From contig JAHBYI010000003.1 in the NCBI GenBank assembly GCA_019636035.1, positions 185,794-249,793 of the forward strand: 64,000 bases of DNA, given 5' to 3'. Position 1 is the stretch's first letter. Every line of letters begins with the position of its first letter. A program made the position numbers and the translations under genes. Under the pieces are notes generated by a model that had not been told where the DNA came from, ran no database searches, and saw only the letters and a program-made list of their open reading frames with translations. Below, piece by piece: positions 43,201-51,220 of this stretch. The stretch comes from Candidatus Paracaedibacteraceae bacterium (lineage in GTDB: Bacteria; Pseudomonadota; Alphaproteobacteria; Paracaedibacterales; Paracaedibacteraceae).

Positions 43201-46131
43201 TTCGACTATATTGTCTCGCCTGTTGCGGATCCTCTCAATAACCCAACAGCATCTGCAACAAACGTAGACCCCGCTCATGATGCTTCAACCCTAACGATTA
43301 ATCTCCCCCTATCTGACACAGACGGATCTGAATCAATTACCTCAGCACTATTGCAAGGTATCCCTGACGGATACACAATAAAAGTATTAGATCACTATAA
43401 CAACTGGGTCGATGTGACGTTAACATCTATGGAAAATGGATATAACAAAATTGACCTAGCATCTTATATCAATAACAACCAAGTCATAGTTCAAGTATAT
43501 CCTCCTAATGGCACCACTGGAACAATACACTTAGAACTCGTCGCAACAAATACAGATGTCGGTATCGATGCAAATGGAGACCCTACTAGTAGTACAAACT
43601 TGACAAACATACCTATTCAGTTTGACGTTGTACAAGCGTATTCTACCCCCACGACAACCAGTGGCAATGAAGATACAAACATCCCTATTAATCTTGGCAT
43701 AACTGTAGGGGATGGGATCCATGTTTCGTCTCTTGTGATTACTAATGATGCAACAGATCTTAAAGGGACAATTTACTTGGATGCGGATGGTACCGGAACT
43801 ACCTTGACTCTAGTGGCTTATGATACTGACCTAGTAACTGCCGGCTGGACATCAGCATCCAAACTTTATTATGTACCAAACCAAAATGATAGTACAAACG
43901 CAAATCTAACCATTGATTATAAAGTTTCCGATAGCAATGGAAACCAGTACGACACCGACTTTACCAATACAATTAATGTAATCGTCGCTCCCGTTGCGGA
44001 TGATCTTGATAGCCCATCAATAACTGCAGCAAACGTCGGTCATAATGATACGTATTCAAGCGTCACAATCTCTCTTCCCTTAACCGACACTGATGGATCT
44101 GAATCGATTTCCTCAGCAATACTGACAGGTATTCCTAACGGATACACAATAAAAGCCTTAGATCACTATGGCAACTGGGGTGATGTGACGTTAACATCTA
44201 CAGGAAATGGTTATAACGAGGTTGACCTTGAACAGTATCTTGACAGCAACAACCAAATCCTTGTTCGGGCCTATCCTCCGGAAGGTGCTGGCGGTACTAT
44301 TAATTTAGAACTAGTTGCCATAAATACAGACACAGGCGTTGATGCAAATGGTGACCCCACCGATAGTACGAACTCAACAACTCTGAGTTTTAGTTTTATT
44401 GTTGCCCCCGTTGCTGATCCTCTTAATAGCCCAACAATAACGGCAACAGATGTAACTCCTGATAGTAATTCCTATTCAACGATCACGATCTCTCTTCCCT
44501 TAACCGACATGGATGGATCCGAATCGATTACCTCAGCAATACTGACAGGTATACCCAATGGATACACAATCAAAGTCTGGGATGGCAATAGTTGGGTCGA
44601 GGTGACGTTAACATCTACGGAAGATGGATATAATAAAGTTGACCTTGCTCAGTATCTTGACAACAATAACCAAGTCACTGTGCAAGCATATCCCCCAGAC
44701 GATGCCGGTGGTACCGTTAATTTACACCTTATTGCAACGAATACAGATACCGGTGTTGGTGTAGATGGTAACCCTGCCACTGACACAAATCAAACAACTC
44801 TGGATTTTAGCTTTATTGTTGCACAAACACAGGCAAGTGCTCAAACAACAACGGGTAATGAAGATACAAATATCCCTCTTGATCTTGGCATAACCGTAGG
44901 ATCAAACACGTCTATTTCTTCTCTTATCATTCATGATAATGCAACGACGTCTAGCGGGAAAATTTACTTGGATGTAGATGGTACCGGAACTACCTTGACT
45001 GAAGTTGCCTATGATACTGATCTTGTTCTAGAGGCCTGGACATCGGCATCTAAACTTTACTACACACCCAATGAAAACGATAATACAAATGCAAACTTAA
45101 CAATTGACTATCAAATTTCTAGTAGCACATACACATCCGACACACTCCATAACACTATTGGTGTTACGGTCTTAGGACAAGCGGATACACCCACAATTAC
45201 AGCTAACAATTTTTTGTATACAGCTAATACAACAACTGATCTTGGCATTCAGTTTTCCTCTCCGGATACAGATGGTTCTGAGCATTATTCGTTCATCCTC
45301 ACTGTTACAGGATCGGGTGACGATTGGACATTGTTGGGTGGGAATGGCCTAACATTAAATACATCATCAACTGATAATGGAGTAACAACGAATACTTACA
45401 CCATTGATTCTAATGATTCTGTAACAACCCTAGAATCGCTTCAGTTCAATTCAGGGTCAACAACAGGTGATTTTACCTTTAAACTCGAAACAACAGTCAC
45501 AGAAAACGATTACGATGCCACAGGAAACCCGGGTGGACTAGCAACCTTTGAGTATCACTTTACGATAACAGATGCTGCTGATTCACAAAGCGGTTTAGGC
45601 GCAAGAATGGCGATGACATCATCAGAAACCACGTCAGAAAACGTCCTCCTCGATATCAATGATAATATTACAACAATTTCAGATTCGGATCTTGTCACTA
45701 TCTCAGGCTTTAGCAGCAACACAAACTTTTATTCTGTTGATACCAGCGGTCACCAAACATTAGTTGGACAGACAGACGCCAACGGGTCGATTATTCTCAC
45801 AGGAAGTCAGGTCAACGGGCTCAATAGCCAAGAGCTTTACTATGATAACCTTAATGGCCACAATACCTTTGATATGGTCGTGCAAGTCAATGATCATCTT
45901 TATTCCTTTAACGTTGACCAAAATACAGGCCAGATGACAGCAACATCATCCGATTTTGCGACAACATCCCTCATGTCTGACACAACCACTTACGATATGA
46001 CAACAGACACCCATCATACCGATACCTCGACAGAAACCAGTACAACACCCCTAACGGATACGGGCTATACAGATACCCCAACAATCATTGACCAAACATC
46101 AACAACACTCGATCAACATCATCATTATTAG
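40261..46131 (+). CDS. Giant Ig/cadherin-like repeat adhesin
   Basis: 1956 residues. No Sec signal peptide is seen. About 170 N-terminal residues are polar and low in complexity. From about 175 to 1770 the protein is a string of beta-sandwich-type repeats, each with patterns like DTDGSE, PxGT, PPxNYxGT and VAxxADxP, as in large type I-secreted adhesins of the Bap/LapA kind. Near-identical domains occur at 986-1640. The C-terminal part (about 1770-1956) is Thr/Asp/Ser-rich and ends in DQHHHY. No GGxGxD RTX nonapeptides are seen, so the secretion route is not certain. A ribosome-binding site (AGGAG) precedes the ATG. It would be the largest surface protein in the window. No ABC/MFP transporter is adjacent. 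Confidence 0.85.
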   Translation: MAHNDLDYLNNLPQPTPADDDELKKSNLYQSSQRLRVENISSQSDTHGGGGNILTKESAPPVESVVAQLPESVQVKSETIVANSAIPVSNPTLPETLKDRAQAAVERGIVQAADTHLPGKTTHGADEKLAEIVVHQNQFQQESRPALSPPPQPKEEAHTQVKVEQIDTYESPKINILGQSTISAEEDTSFGLSFSYTTSAKGGMDSDSITVIIRGLPDEFIVTKLDANNNLIVLTRQADGSYAVDIDDLPYISVHPPENYSGDVTFQAYITGVTADGVTLVSSSLAVTVTVVAVADTPTATVHNLTGTEDSTTAVGFDTSFSATSDDAIGTGIYGSEVITAVLKGVPANVKLYYEGSSGEYLSKDSQGNWIVDPAKLSLVRFDFPENYKGKFTVTLLVTSTEPSDGDSKSVAETFTVTIYPVADGIGGYIAQSLSGNENTAISSSSSNHAVEIIITDPSETLHVTLDSLPSGVTVTLLDGTVYHSTGTGNIDITSWGHIIVENGVTKWVIDQLSATSVTNSDADFTLHISAYTTDSGAGQTVTSATTTIDIPVTVLAVAQPAEVYTLSGAVSHADGSWSYHLTEDLGASKTLAFHVGLTDTDGSEILTAVLNDIPTGTTIIQVDQSGHVLATNNGTDTSLTLVATSDGNVYLKIIPPANSSDDFVLNLVVQTQETNADDSQVAVRYNDTVIPIDVVVSAKADLPDVHVAVNNGDYTSDFAVTIKEHIESQTYTPVTFSFTANSTDFVDSKDPNAGPETITSITITGLPSGTVITSDYIEGGSYTVTTAGDVITLTIPAGQTAISGTYSITPPTNYEGTIAAVLSVTSTEPTNGDSITNVITQTINIDPIATTPSITLTQSTYAITEDPNLAHTTPYTISFNTLDSTTDDLQITLSGFEPGTIIQSTTYPIVKLTVDAYGNVTLTSTNWPDLHTASGNLVDLGTVSFYVTPPENYSSSSIETITVTATAIDGTDRASTSGSFDYIVSPVADPLNNPTASATNVDPAHDASTLTINLPLSDTDGSESITSALLQGIPDGYTIKVLDHYNNWVDVTLTSMENGYNKIDLASYINNNQVIVQVYPPNGTTGTIHLELVATNTDVGIDANGDPTSSTNLTNIPIQFDVVQAYSTPTTTSGNEDTNIPINLGITVGDGIHVSSLVITNDATDLKGTIYLDADGTGTTLTLVAYDTDLVTAGWTSASKLYYVPNQNDSTNANLTIDYKVSDSNGNQYDTDFTNTINVIVAPVADDLDSPSITAANVGHNDTYSSVTISLPLTDTDGSESISSAILTGIPNGYTIKALDHYGNWGDVTLTSTGNGYNEVDLEQYLDSNNQILVRAYPPEGAGGTINLELVAINTDTGVDANGDPTDSTNSTTLSFSFIVAPVADPLNSPTITATDVTPDSNSYSTITISLPLTDMDGSESITSAILTGIPNGYTIKVWDGNSWVEVTLTSTEDGYNKVDLAQYLDNNNQVTVQAYPPDDAGGTVNLHLIATNTDTGVGVDGNPATDTNQTTLDFSFIVAQTQASAQTTTGNEDTNIPLDLGITVGSNTSISSLIIHDNATTSSGKIYLDVDGTGTTLTEVAYDTDLVLEAWTSASKLYYTPNENDNTNANLTIDYQISSSTYTSDTLHNTIGVTVLGQADTPTITANNFLYTANTTTDLGIQFSSPDTDGSEHYSFILTVTGSGDDWTLLGGNGLTLNTSSTDNGVTTNTYTIDSNDSVTTLESLQFNSGSTTGDFTFKLETTVTENDYDATGNPGGLATFEYHFTITDAADSQSGLGARMAMTSSETTSENVLLDINDNITTISDSDLVTISGFSSNTNFYSVDTSGHQTLVGQTDANGSIILTGSQVNGLNSQELYYDNLNGHNTFDMVVQVNDHLYSFNVDQNTGQMTATSSDFATTSLMSDTTTYDMTTDTHHTDTSTETSTTPLTDTGYTDTPTIIDQTSTTLDQHHHY
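43219..45183 (+). repeat. Two families of DNA-level repeats inside the adhesin gene
   Basis: Type A units of about 417 bp start at 43219, 43990 and 44407, each encoding PVADxLNxPT...SESITSA...LTGIPNGYTIK. Type B units of about 350 bp start near 43639 and 44827, each encoding GNEDTNIP...LDxDGTGTTLT...WTSASKLYY. The order is A1-B1-A2-A3-B2. Nucleotide identity is visibly high between A2 and A3, implying recent duplication and possible recombinational length variation. Confidence 0.9.
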
Positions 46132-46142
46132 AAATAGGAAAA

Positions 46143-46219
46143 TGGCGCACCCGAGACGATTCGAACGTCCGACCTTTGCCTTCGGAGGGCAACACTCTAT
46201 CCAGCTGAGCTACGGGTGC
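46143..46219 (-). tRNA. tRNA-Arg (anticodon CCG)
   Basis: The - strand reads a full cloverleaf. The acceptor stem GCACCCG (46219-46213) pairs with CGGGTGC, followed by a discriminator G and an encoded CCA (46145-46143). The D-loop region has AGCTCAGCTGGATAGAG. The anticodon stem TTGCC/GGCAA encloses the loop CTCCGAA, giving anticodon CCG for CGG codons. The T-arm has GTTCGAATC. It sits 11 bp after the adhesin stop, on the opposite strand. Confidence 0.96.
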
Positions 46220-46323
46220 ATTTCCTTCTTTATAGCGTATATTCCACCCCATGCCAAATGCTATTTGTTGCAACACAATCATCAGAATGTTATTTTGTTG
46301 AAAATAATGAAAGTTAAATCGCC

Positions 46324-47055
46324 ATGAAACACAATTCATCAAAATACTATATGTACGGTGTCCACCCCTGTGCAGCAGCATTGGCCAATCCTGAACGTCA
46401 AATTGATGAGGTCATTTACATCAATGACAAGATTCTGGACAAACTGCCAACACTCCCTAAAACCATGAAAATGCGCAAAGCAGACAAAAACTGGTTTGAT
46501 AAATCACTGGGGATCGATGCTGTCCATCAAGGGATCGCCCTGCGGGTTAGTGCCCATGATACGTTAGGCATTGATGAATTGGCTAATGAGTCCGACACTA
46601 ATCAAATGGTCATTGTTCTCGATCAGGTGAGCGATCCCCATAATGTCGGTGCTATCATCCGTACAGCCGCTGCCTTTGGAGCCAAGGCTCTTGTCATGAC
46701 GGATCGCCATGCACCTGACGAATCAGGTGTCCTTGCAAAATCAGCCTCAGGTGCCTTAGAGCTGGTGCCTCTTATGCGCTATGCTAATTTAGCCAATGCT
46801 CTTAAGGAATTAAAAGAGATTGGGTTTTGGATGTATGGTTTTGCTGAAAGTGGTACCGAAACACTCAGTCAGGTTAAGTTTTCCGGAAAGGTTGCCCTGA
46901 TTATGGGGGCAGAAGGTTCAGGCATGCGCGACCTGACTAAGAAAAACTGCGATTTCTTAATCCGCTTGGAAACAGCCGACCAGTTCTCAACACTCAACGT
47001 TTCCAACGCGGCTGCCATCGCCATGCACCAAGTGTTTTCACGGTTTAAGGGATAG
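46324..47055 (+). CDS. rlmB: 23S rRNA 2'-O-methyltransferase RlmB (TrmH family)
   Basis: A 243-residue SPOUT methyltransferase. The N-terminal substrate-binding domain begins YMYGVHPCAAALANPERQ. Motif 1 is LDQVSDPHNVGAIIRTAAAFGA (split around 99-120), motif 2 MGAEGSGMRDL and motif 3 STLNVSNAAAIAMHQ. RlmB methylates a guanosine of the 23S rRNA P-loop. TrmH-family relatives with other targets are possible. The 3' end overlaps the convergent hipA by 18 bp. Confidence 0.92.
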   Translation: MKHNSSKYYMYGVHPCAAALANPERQIDEVIYINDKILDKLPTLPKTMKMRKADKNWFDKSLGIDAVHQGIALRVSAHDTLGIDELANESDTNQMVIVLDQVSDPHNVGAIIRTAAAFGAKALVMTDRHAPDESGVLAKSASGALELVPLMRYANLANALKELKEIGFWMYGFAESGTETLSQVKFSGKVALIMGAEGSGMRDLTKKNCDFLIRLETADQFSTLNVSNAAAIAMHQVFSRFKG

Positions 47056-48243
47056 ATTTTTCCCCATCTGCACAATATGGTTGTCTAGGGATTCCGTGAT
47101 AAATGCCGGAAGCGAATACGCTGCAATCACATCCCTATACGATGCCAATATGTTACGCGTTGTCTCAAAAACAAGATCATCCACGATAGACAAACTTCCC
47201 ATTGATTTTTCGGCAAGTGTTCTGAAGTGGCTTAATCTAATGTGAGCAAACGATTTTTCCTTTGATAGATTCAGCGCAAGCGATTCACCTTTAATATAGG
47301 GGATTGTCGTCAATAAGTCATAGGCTGGCGATAATCTTGGCTTCGTTGGATCACAATACAGCACACTCCAGTTTTTAAGGTGCATGTCACCATTACCAAT
47401 AATAACATTAAAAACAAGCCGTTTAAGATATTCAATAAAATCAGCCTCACCCCCTAAGAGATAAAGAGCACGCCCCAAGGTTGCATAGTTTGCCGAGGTA
47501 TATTTATCATCCGGATATAAGTTCAGAATCTGGCAAAAATCTTCCATATGAATTTTCTTGCCGTCTAATCGATCAAATCGTCGAACGGCCAAAAAGTGAT
47601 TCTCAGCAAGATTCACCTTTTCAGGGATGTTACCCAACATTTCCATGGGTAATAATTCAAAATCAGCAACATCTATCCCAACAGCCTTGGCCAAAGCCAT
47701 AATGGCAGCTTCATTCTCAGGAACACCGGCGTAAATCGGTGAAGGCATTTTGACAATCCAATCACCACCAACCCCCTTAGCAGGAATCGTTAGGTGATGT
47801 TGATCTGACCATTGTGCAGAGAACTTCAGCTGAACCCCGGCAAGTGAAAATCTTAACTCTGCTTCTTGTGTTTGATACAAGTCTTCGGCAAGCTCAAAAT
47901 CATCCTCAACAGTGGTTATCTCAACCGCCCCAGGTAAATCATTCCCCAGATGTTTTATAAGTTCAGCCTCCCGATGCTCAGCAACCCCAAGGGATTGGCT
48001 TATAAATTTACGAAGAGCCCCTTCCGGTAATAGGTTTGAAAACCAGGGGGGCAATCGCCGTTGATAAGAACGCGCAGGTTGTTCCGGAAGACCAGCTTCG
48101 TTCAAAAACGATAAAGACAATGTCCGATCTTTATAACCTTGGGCTAGATAATCATCTGAAAACTCAAAAGTTGCTCGATCCCCCGGGATTAAACGGATCG
48201 ATCCCACCACCGTAGAGTTTAGTTTTACATCAAGCCGCTGCAT
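47038..48243 (-). CDS. hipA: HipA-type serine/threonine kinase toxin
   Basis: 401 residues. The N-terminal couple_HipA-like domain (MQRLDVKLNSTVVGSI...) is followed by a HipA kinase core. The G-loop-like SLAGVQLKFS is at about 133-142. The catalytic loop IGNGDMHLKNWSV (about 285-297) has the Asp and Asn of the HipA family, and SPAYDLLTT serves as the DFG equivalent. HipA kinases phosphorylate aminoacyl-tRNA synthetases such as GltX or translation factors and cause growth arrest or persistence. It lies 3 bp after the hipB-like gene, forming a classical toxin-antitoxin pair. The end overlaps rlmB. Confidence 0.92.
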   Translation of the reverse strand: MQRLDVKLNSTVVGSIRLIPGDRATFEFSDDYLAQGYKDRTLSLSFLNEAGLPEQPARSYQRRLPPWFSNLLPEGALRKFISQSLGVAEHREAELIKHLGNDLPGAVEITTVEDDFELAEDLYQTQEAELRFSLAGVQLKFSAQWSDQHHLTIPAKGVGGDWIVKMPSPIYAGVPENEAAIMALAKAVGIDVADFELLPMEMLGNIPEKVNLAENHFLAVRRFDRLDGKKIHMEDFCQILNLYPDDKYTSANYATLGRALYLLGGEADFIEYLKRLVFNVIIGNGDMHLKNWSVLYCDPTKPRLSPAYDLLTTIPYIKGESLALNLSKEKSFAHIRLSHFRTLAEKSMGSLSIVDDLVFETTRNILASYRDVIAAYSLPAFITESLDNHIVQMGKNLSLKP

Positions 48244-48246
48244 TGC

Positions 48247-48525
48247 TCATTCCTCAATTATTTCGATCAGTCGACCTGGTTTCGACGATTCCCTTAGAAT
48301 TGCAAGCACTTCTAAAAGTCGTTCTCTGGGAATCAAGACGGGAACAGCATCAACATAAAAGGCAAATTCACTGACCGTTGACAGACGAGGATCAACGCGT
48401 CCCTGTTCAATCAAAGAGATATGACTCTGAGGTAATTTCATTTTTGCGGCAATTTGTGCTTGCGTTAGCTTGCGTTTTTTTCGCAAAGACACCAATGATT
48501 CGAGTAAGGCATTCACGACAGTCAC
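48247..48525 (-). CDS. hipB: HipB-like antitoxin (XRE helix-turn-helix)
   Basis: 92 residues starting at a GTG (48525). A helix-turn-helix of the XRE type spans about 10-60 (LRKKRKLTQAQIAAKMKLPQ, then SHISLIEQGRVDPRLST). HipB-type antitoxins bind HipA and repress the hipBA promoter through inverted repeats. A 9-bp inverted repeat suitable as an operator lies immediately upstream at 48536-48584. A second GTG three codons in is an alternative start. Confidence 0.9.
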   Translation of the reverse strand: MTVVNALLESLVSLRKKRKLTQAQIAAKMKLPQSHISLIEQGRVDPRLSTVSEFAFYVDAVPVLIPRERLLEVLAILRESSKPGRLIEIIEE

Positions 48526-48535
48526 ACTCTAATTT

Positions 48536-48584
48536 TATATGTTAATCTATATATATCATAATCCAATATATAATATAACATATA
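48536..48584. promoter_or_regulatory. Putative hipBA operator
   Basis: TATATGTTA (48536-48544) and TAACATATA (48576-48584) form a perfect 9-bp inverted repeat spaced by 31 bp of AT-rich sequence, just upstream of the hipB start. Two half-operators flanking the promoter are usual for hipBA autorepression. The extreme AT content raises the chance of coincidence. Confidence 0.5.
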
Positions 48585-48611
48585 ATTTTTGGTAAAAAAT
48601 ATGCCTTTTCC

Positions 48612-48926
48612 TCAGCCCAGCTCATTATCACGGATGATGACTTCATCCTTATGGGCAAAGTTTAATTTTTCTTTGGCTTGTTCTTCGAGCATATCAGAAT
48701 CAAGACTGTCGGGGCGCATCAAACGTACGTTCCGCTCAAGGTTGTCTTGTTCTTGCTTTACCGTGTGCAGTTTCAACTCAGCAACACTAATTTGGTGTTG
48801 CAGACGTCGCCATGCCAAAATTCCTCTATCGCCTTGGATGATGTGATATACAAAATAGACCAACAAACAAACAGAAACAACGGGACCAACGACATGCTGA
48901 AATCGAGATACGACGTCTGGCTTCAC
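48612..48926 (-). CDS. ftsB: FtsB-like cell-division protein
   Basis: A 104-residue bitopic protein. One membrane helix spans about 12-30, followed by the conserved GDRGILAWRRLQHQI (about 32-46) and a coiled coil. Then comes VRLMRPDSLDSDMLEEQAKEKLNF, a signature of alphaproteobacterial FtsB/DivIC. FtsB forms the FtsQLB complex that activates septal peptidoglycan synthesis. The start is a GTG at 48926. In many relatives it neighbours eno and pdhA; neither is here. Confidence 0.85.
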   Translation of the reverse strand: MKPDVVSRFQHVVGPVVSVCLLVYFVYHIIQGDRGILAWRRLQHQISVAELKLHTVKQEQDNLERNVRLMRPDSLDSDMLEEQAKEKLNFAHKDEVIIRDNELG

Positions 48927-49003
48927 AACATTTAACTCAAAATATGATCTTGTATTTATAGTGTAATATAGCCCCGTGGTTTCAGTCCAGAGGCCTTAAG
49001 TGA

Positions 49004-49315
49004 TTAAGCTGCTTTTTTCTTTTCTACAGGCATAACAACACCTTTAAAAATCGGTGATGCCTTAAAACTAATGACATTACGCGCAGAAATTCTTGCCTCA
49101 ACACCTGTGCGTGGGTTACGCCCGACCCGTTCGTTTTTCTCACGAATATTAAAGGAACCAAATCCTGAAATCTTGACTGAATCTCCGGCAGCAAGAGTCG
49201 TTGTCACAACATCAAGAACGGATTCCAACATCTTGATTGCAACAACCTTGTCCAAATCAAAACGATCAACCAAATTTGCAACTAAATCAGCCCGCGTTAT
49301 TGTGTTATTTGACAT
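49004..49315 (-). CDS. ihfA: Integration host factor alpha / HU-family protein
   Basis: 103 residues with the HU/IHF fold. TRADLVANLVDRFDLDK is at the N-terminus, GDSVKISGFGSFNIREKNERVGRNPRTG (two parts, about 44-71) is the beta-arm lead-in and ARISARNVISFKASPIFK is the C-terminal strand and helix. The RNPRTG motif and Pro in the arm are as expected for DNA bending. The N-terminal TRADL and the arm favour IHF-alpha over HU. IHF would assist the sigma-54 flagellin promoter. Confidence 0.85.
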   Translation of the reverse strand: MSNNTITRADLVANLVDRFDLDKVVAIKMLESVLDVVTTTLAAGDSVKISGFGSFNIREKNERVGRNPRTGVEARISARNVISFKASPIFKGVVMPVEKKKAA

Positions 49316-49402
49316 CTTATATTCCTCCTATTCTTCTTATTTGGGTATATCTCTACGCTATTTGCCCAAAGAAATCAACAAGAAACTATTTCTTACGGAA
49401 AT

Positions 49403-49418
49403 TAAGACTATATTAATT
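49403..49418 (+). promoter_or_regulatory. CtrA-type box, one mismatch
   Basis: TTAA (49403-49406), GACTATA, TTAAT (49414-49418): eight of nine positions. It ends 51 bp before the lipoprotein ATG at 49470, the same distance as the perfect boxes. Confidence 0.35.
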
Positions 49419-49469
49419 CGTGTGATCTACACTATTTACCAGATGGGTTATATTTTCGGAGAAAGTCCA

Positions 49470-49790
49470 ATGAAATTATACGTTATGTCCTTTTTATCCG
49501 CCGTTCTGTTGTCCGGATGCGCTAACCAAGGTGGCGGCATCACAAAACAGCAAGGCGGAACCGTCATTGGCGGTGCTACAGGTGCTTTAATCGGATCTCA
49601 ATTTGGTAAAGGTTCAGGGCGCATTGTTGGTGCCGGCCTCGGCGGCGTTCTTGGTGCCCTTGCCGGATCTGAAGTTGGCAAATCAATGGATCAACAAGAT
49701 GAAGCCAATCGTCGCCATTATCGTGACGACCGTTACTACGATGATTATGATCGCCCTAGCAGAAAACGGGTTTACTACTACGAGGATTAA
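49470..49790 (+). CDS. Glycine-zipper lipoprotein, 17-kDa surface antigen-like
   Basis: 106 residues from ATG 49470, which follows GGAG about ten bases earlier; a longer in-frame reading from 49071 crosses ihfA antisense and is not credible. A lipobox is present in LLSGCANQ (Cys about 16). It is followed by a glycine-zipper 2TM segment (GGTVIGGATGALIGSQFGKG, then GRIVGAGLGGVLGALAGSEV). This matches the N-terminal half of the Rickettsia 17-kDa genus-common antigen. The C-terminal half of that protein is replaced by a short Asp/Tyr/Arg-rich tail (HYRDDRYYDDYDRPSRKRVYYYED in two parts). It is probably an outer-membrane lipoprotein. Confidence 0.88.
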   Translation: MKLYVMSFLSAVLLSGCANQGGGITKQQGGTVIGGATGALIGSQFGKGSGRIVGAGLGGVLGALAGSEVGKSMDQQDEANRRHYRDDRYYDDYDRPSRKRVYYYED

Positions 49791-49855
49791 CCTCGACATC
49801 GGTTCATCAATTAGGTATAACTGAAGGTAAGTTAACCTTAAGATAATATGCCGTG

Positions 49856-51148
49856 ATGAACCGTATTTTTTTACTCCTAGCAGCAACAACAGTCCTGACA
49901 TCATGCGATACTTTTTCGTCTAAACCACCCCTCGAAGGGAAAAGAGAAAGCATTTTCTCTCAAGAATCAACCGTGAAATCTGAAAGCACTCTCGGTCAAG
50001 CATCACTCACACTTGGTCATGGCCATAAAAACAAGAGTTGGTCTGTGCCAGGGGGATCTCTGGATCATGCGACGGATAATCTTGCCTTAGCCACTCATCC
50101 GAAAAAACTATGGACATCCTCCATCGGATCAGGAAATTCTTCTGACAAGAAATTGGTTTCAAACCTGGTTGTCGACAATAACGTCATTTATGGTATAGAT
50201 ACTCAAGGACAGGTCACGGCTCTGTCAATGGCAGACGGAACCCGTTTATGGTCAGCACGAACCTCACCAGAAGGATCTGAATCTGAAACACTCGGTGGTG
50301 GTCTTGCCATTAGTGGCACAAAAGTTATTGTTACAACATCCTTTGGCGATATCCTTGCGCTTGACGCTAAAACAGGTAAAGAATTATGGAAGCAATCGCC
50401 CCAAACACCATTCCGAATTGCCCCAACAGTCACCGAAAGCACAGCCATCGCCGTTAACGTTGCCAATGAAGCGATTGCGCTTGATCTTGCAACGGGTAAT
50501 GTTAAATGGACACACGTTGGCCTACCTGAAGCAACAGGATTGCTTGGTGGCGGTGTACCGGCAATTTCCGGGAACAAGGTTGTTATCCCTTATTCAACAG
50601 GGGAACTTTATACCCTGGATCTGAATACGGGGCAATTACTTTGGGTCGAAGCCCTAAACCCTGCAACAGCATTTGACCCTCTCTCAAGCATCAGCCATAT
50701 CCGAGCAAGACCCGTTATATCTCATGGAAAAGTTTATACTATTAGCCATGGCGGTCGAATGGCCTCGTTTGATTTGAATTCAGGATCACGGTTATGGCAA
50801 AAAGATATTGGTGGCGTTCGCACACCAGCTGTCTACGGTGGATATCTCTTTATGGTCACCAATGAGAATGACCTTGCTTGCCTTGACAGTACAACAAGCC
50901 AGATCATTTGGGCCAAGGCATTAACCACCCCCGCAGGTGAAGAAAAAACCATATGGGCAGGCCCCGTGTTGGCTGGTGGAAAACTGATTTTAACCAATAC
51001 CAAGGGCGACATTGTTTTCTTTAACCCGACTGATGGCGCAGAATCATCAAAAATCAACCATGGTGAATCCTTGACCTTATCACCGATCATTGTCGACGGT
51101 AAATTAATTGTCTTATCAGAAAATGCAACAGTCGCAGTTTATGGATGA
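49856..51148 (+). CDS. bamB: BamB, outer-membrane assembly lipoprotein
   Basis: About 430 residues from ATG 49856 (the GTG at 49853 is an alternative). The lipobox is TVLTSCDT (Cys about 17), followed by a WD/PQQ-type beta-propeller with repeats such as GTRLWSA, GKELWKQ, GNVKWTH, GQLLWVE and GSRLWQK, one per blade. BamB binds BamA in the beta-barrel assembly machine. bamB followed by der is a conserved bacterial order and is kept here (72 bp gap). Confidence 0.93.
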   Translation: MNRIFLLLAATTVLTSCDTFSSKPPLEGKRESIFSQESTVKSESTLGQASLTLGHGHKNKSWSVPGGSLDHATDNLALATHPKKLWTSSIGSGNSSDKKLVSNLVVDNNVIYGIDTQGQVTALSMADGTRLWSARTSPEGSESETLGGGLAISGTKVIVTTSFGDILALDAKTGKELWKQSPQTPFRIAPTVTESTAIAVNVANEAIALDLATGNVKWTHVGLPEATGLLGGGVPAISGNKVVIPYSTGELYTLDLNTGQLLWVEALNPATAFDPLSSISHIRARPVISHGKVYTISHGGRMASFDLNSGSRLWQKDIGGVRTPAVYGGYLFMVTNENDLACLDSTTSQIIWAKALTTPAGEEKTIWAGPVLAGGKLILTNTKGDIVFFNPTDGAESSKINHGESLTLSPIIVDGKLIVLSENATVAVYG

Positions 51149-51220
51149 TCATTAATTCGGCTTGAAAAATAGCCGTCCCCTTCTTACATAACTATAAACG
51201 AATTAACACACTGAACTATC

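Noticed and set aside
46085..46381. 98-residue - strand frame containing PVAQLDRVLPSEGKGRTFESSRVRH
   Set aside because: This is the conceptual translation of the tRNA-Arg gene and its flanks, a well-known false ORF; the cloverleaf explains the sequence.
49071..49469. N-terminal extension of the lipoprotein frame
   Set aside because: It is antisense to ihfA, lacks a ribosome-binding site and would bury the signal peptide and lipobox inside the protein.
51158..51175. CGGCT/AGCCG hairpin between bamB and der
   Set aside because: Five-pair stem with no T tract; too weak to call a terminator, and bamB-der are commonly co-transcribed.
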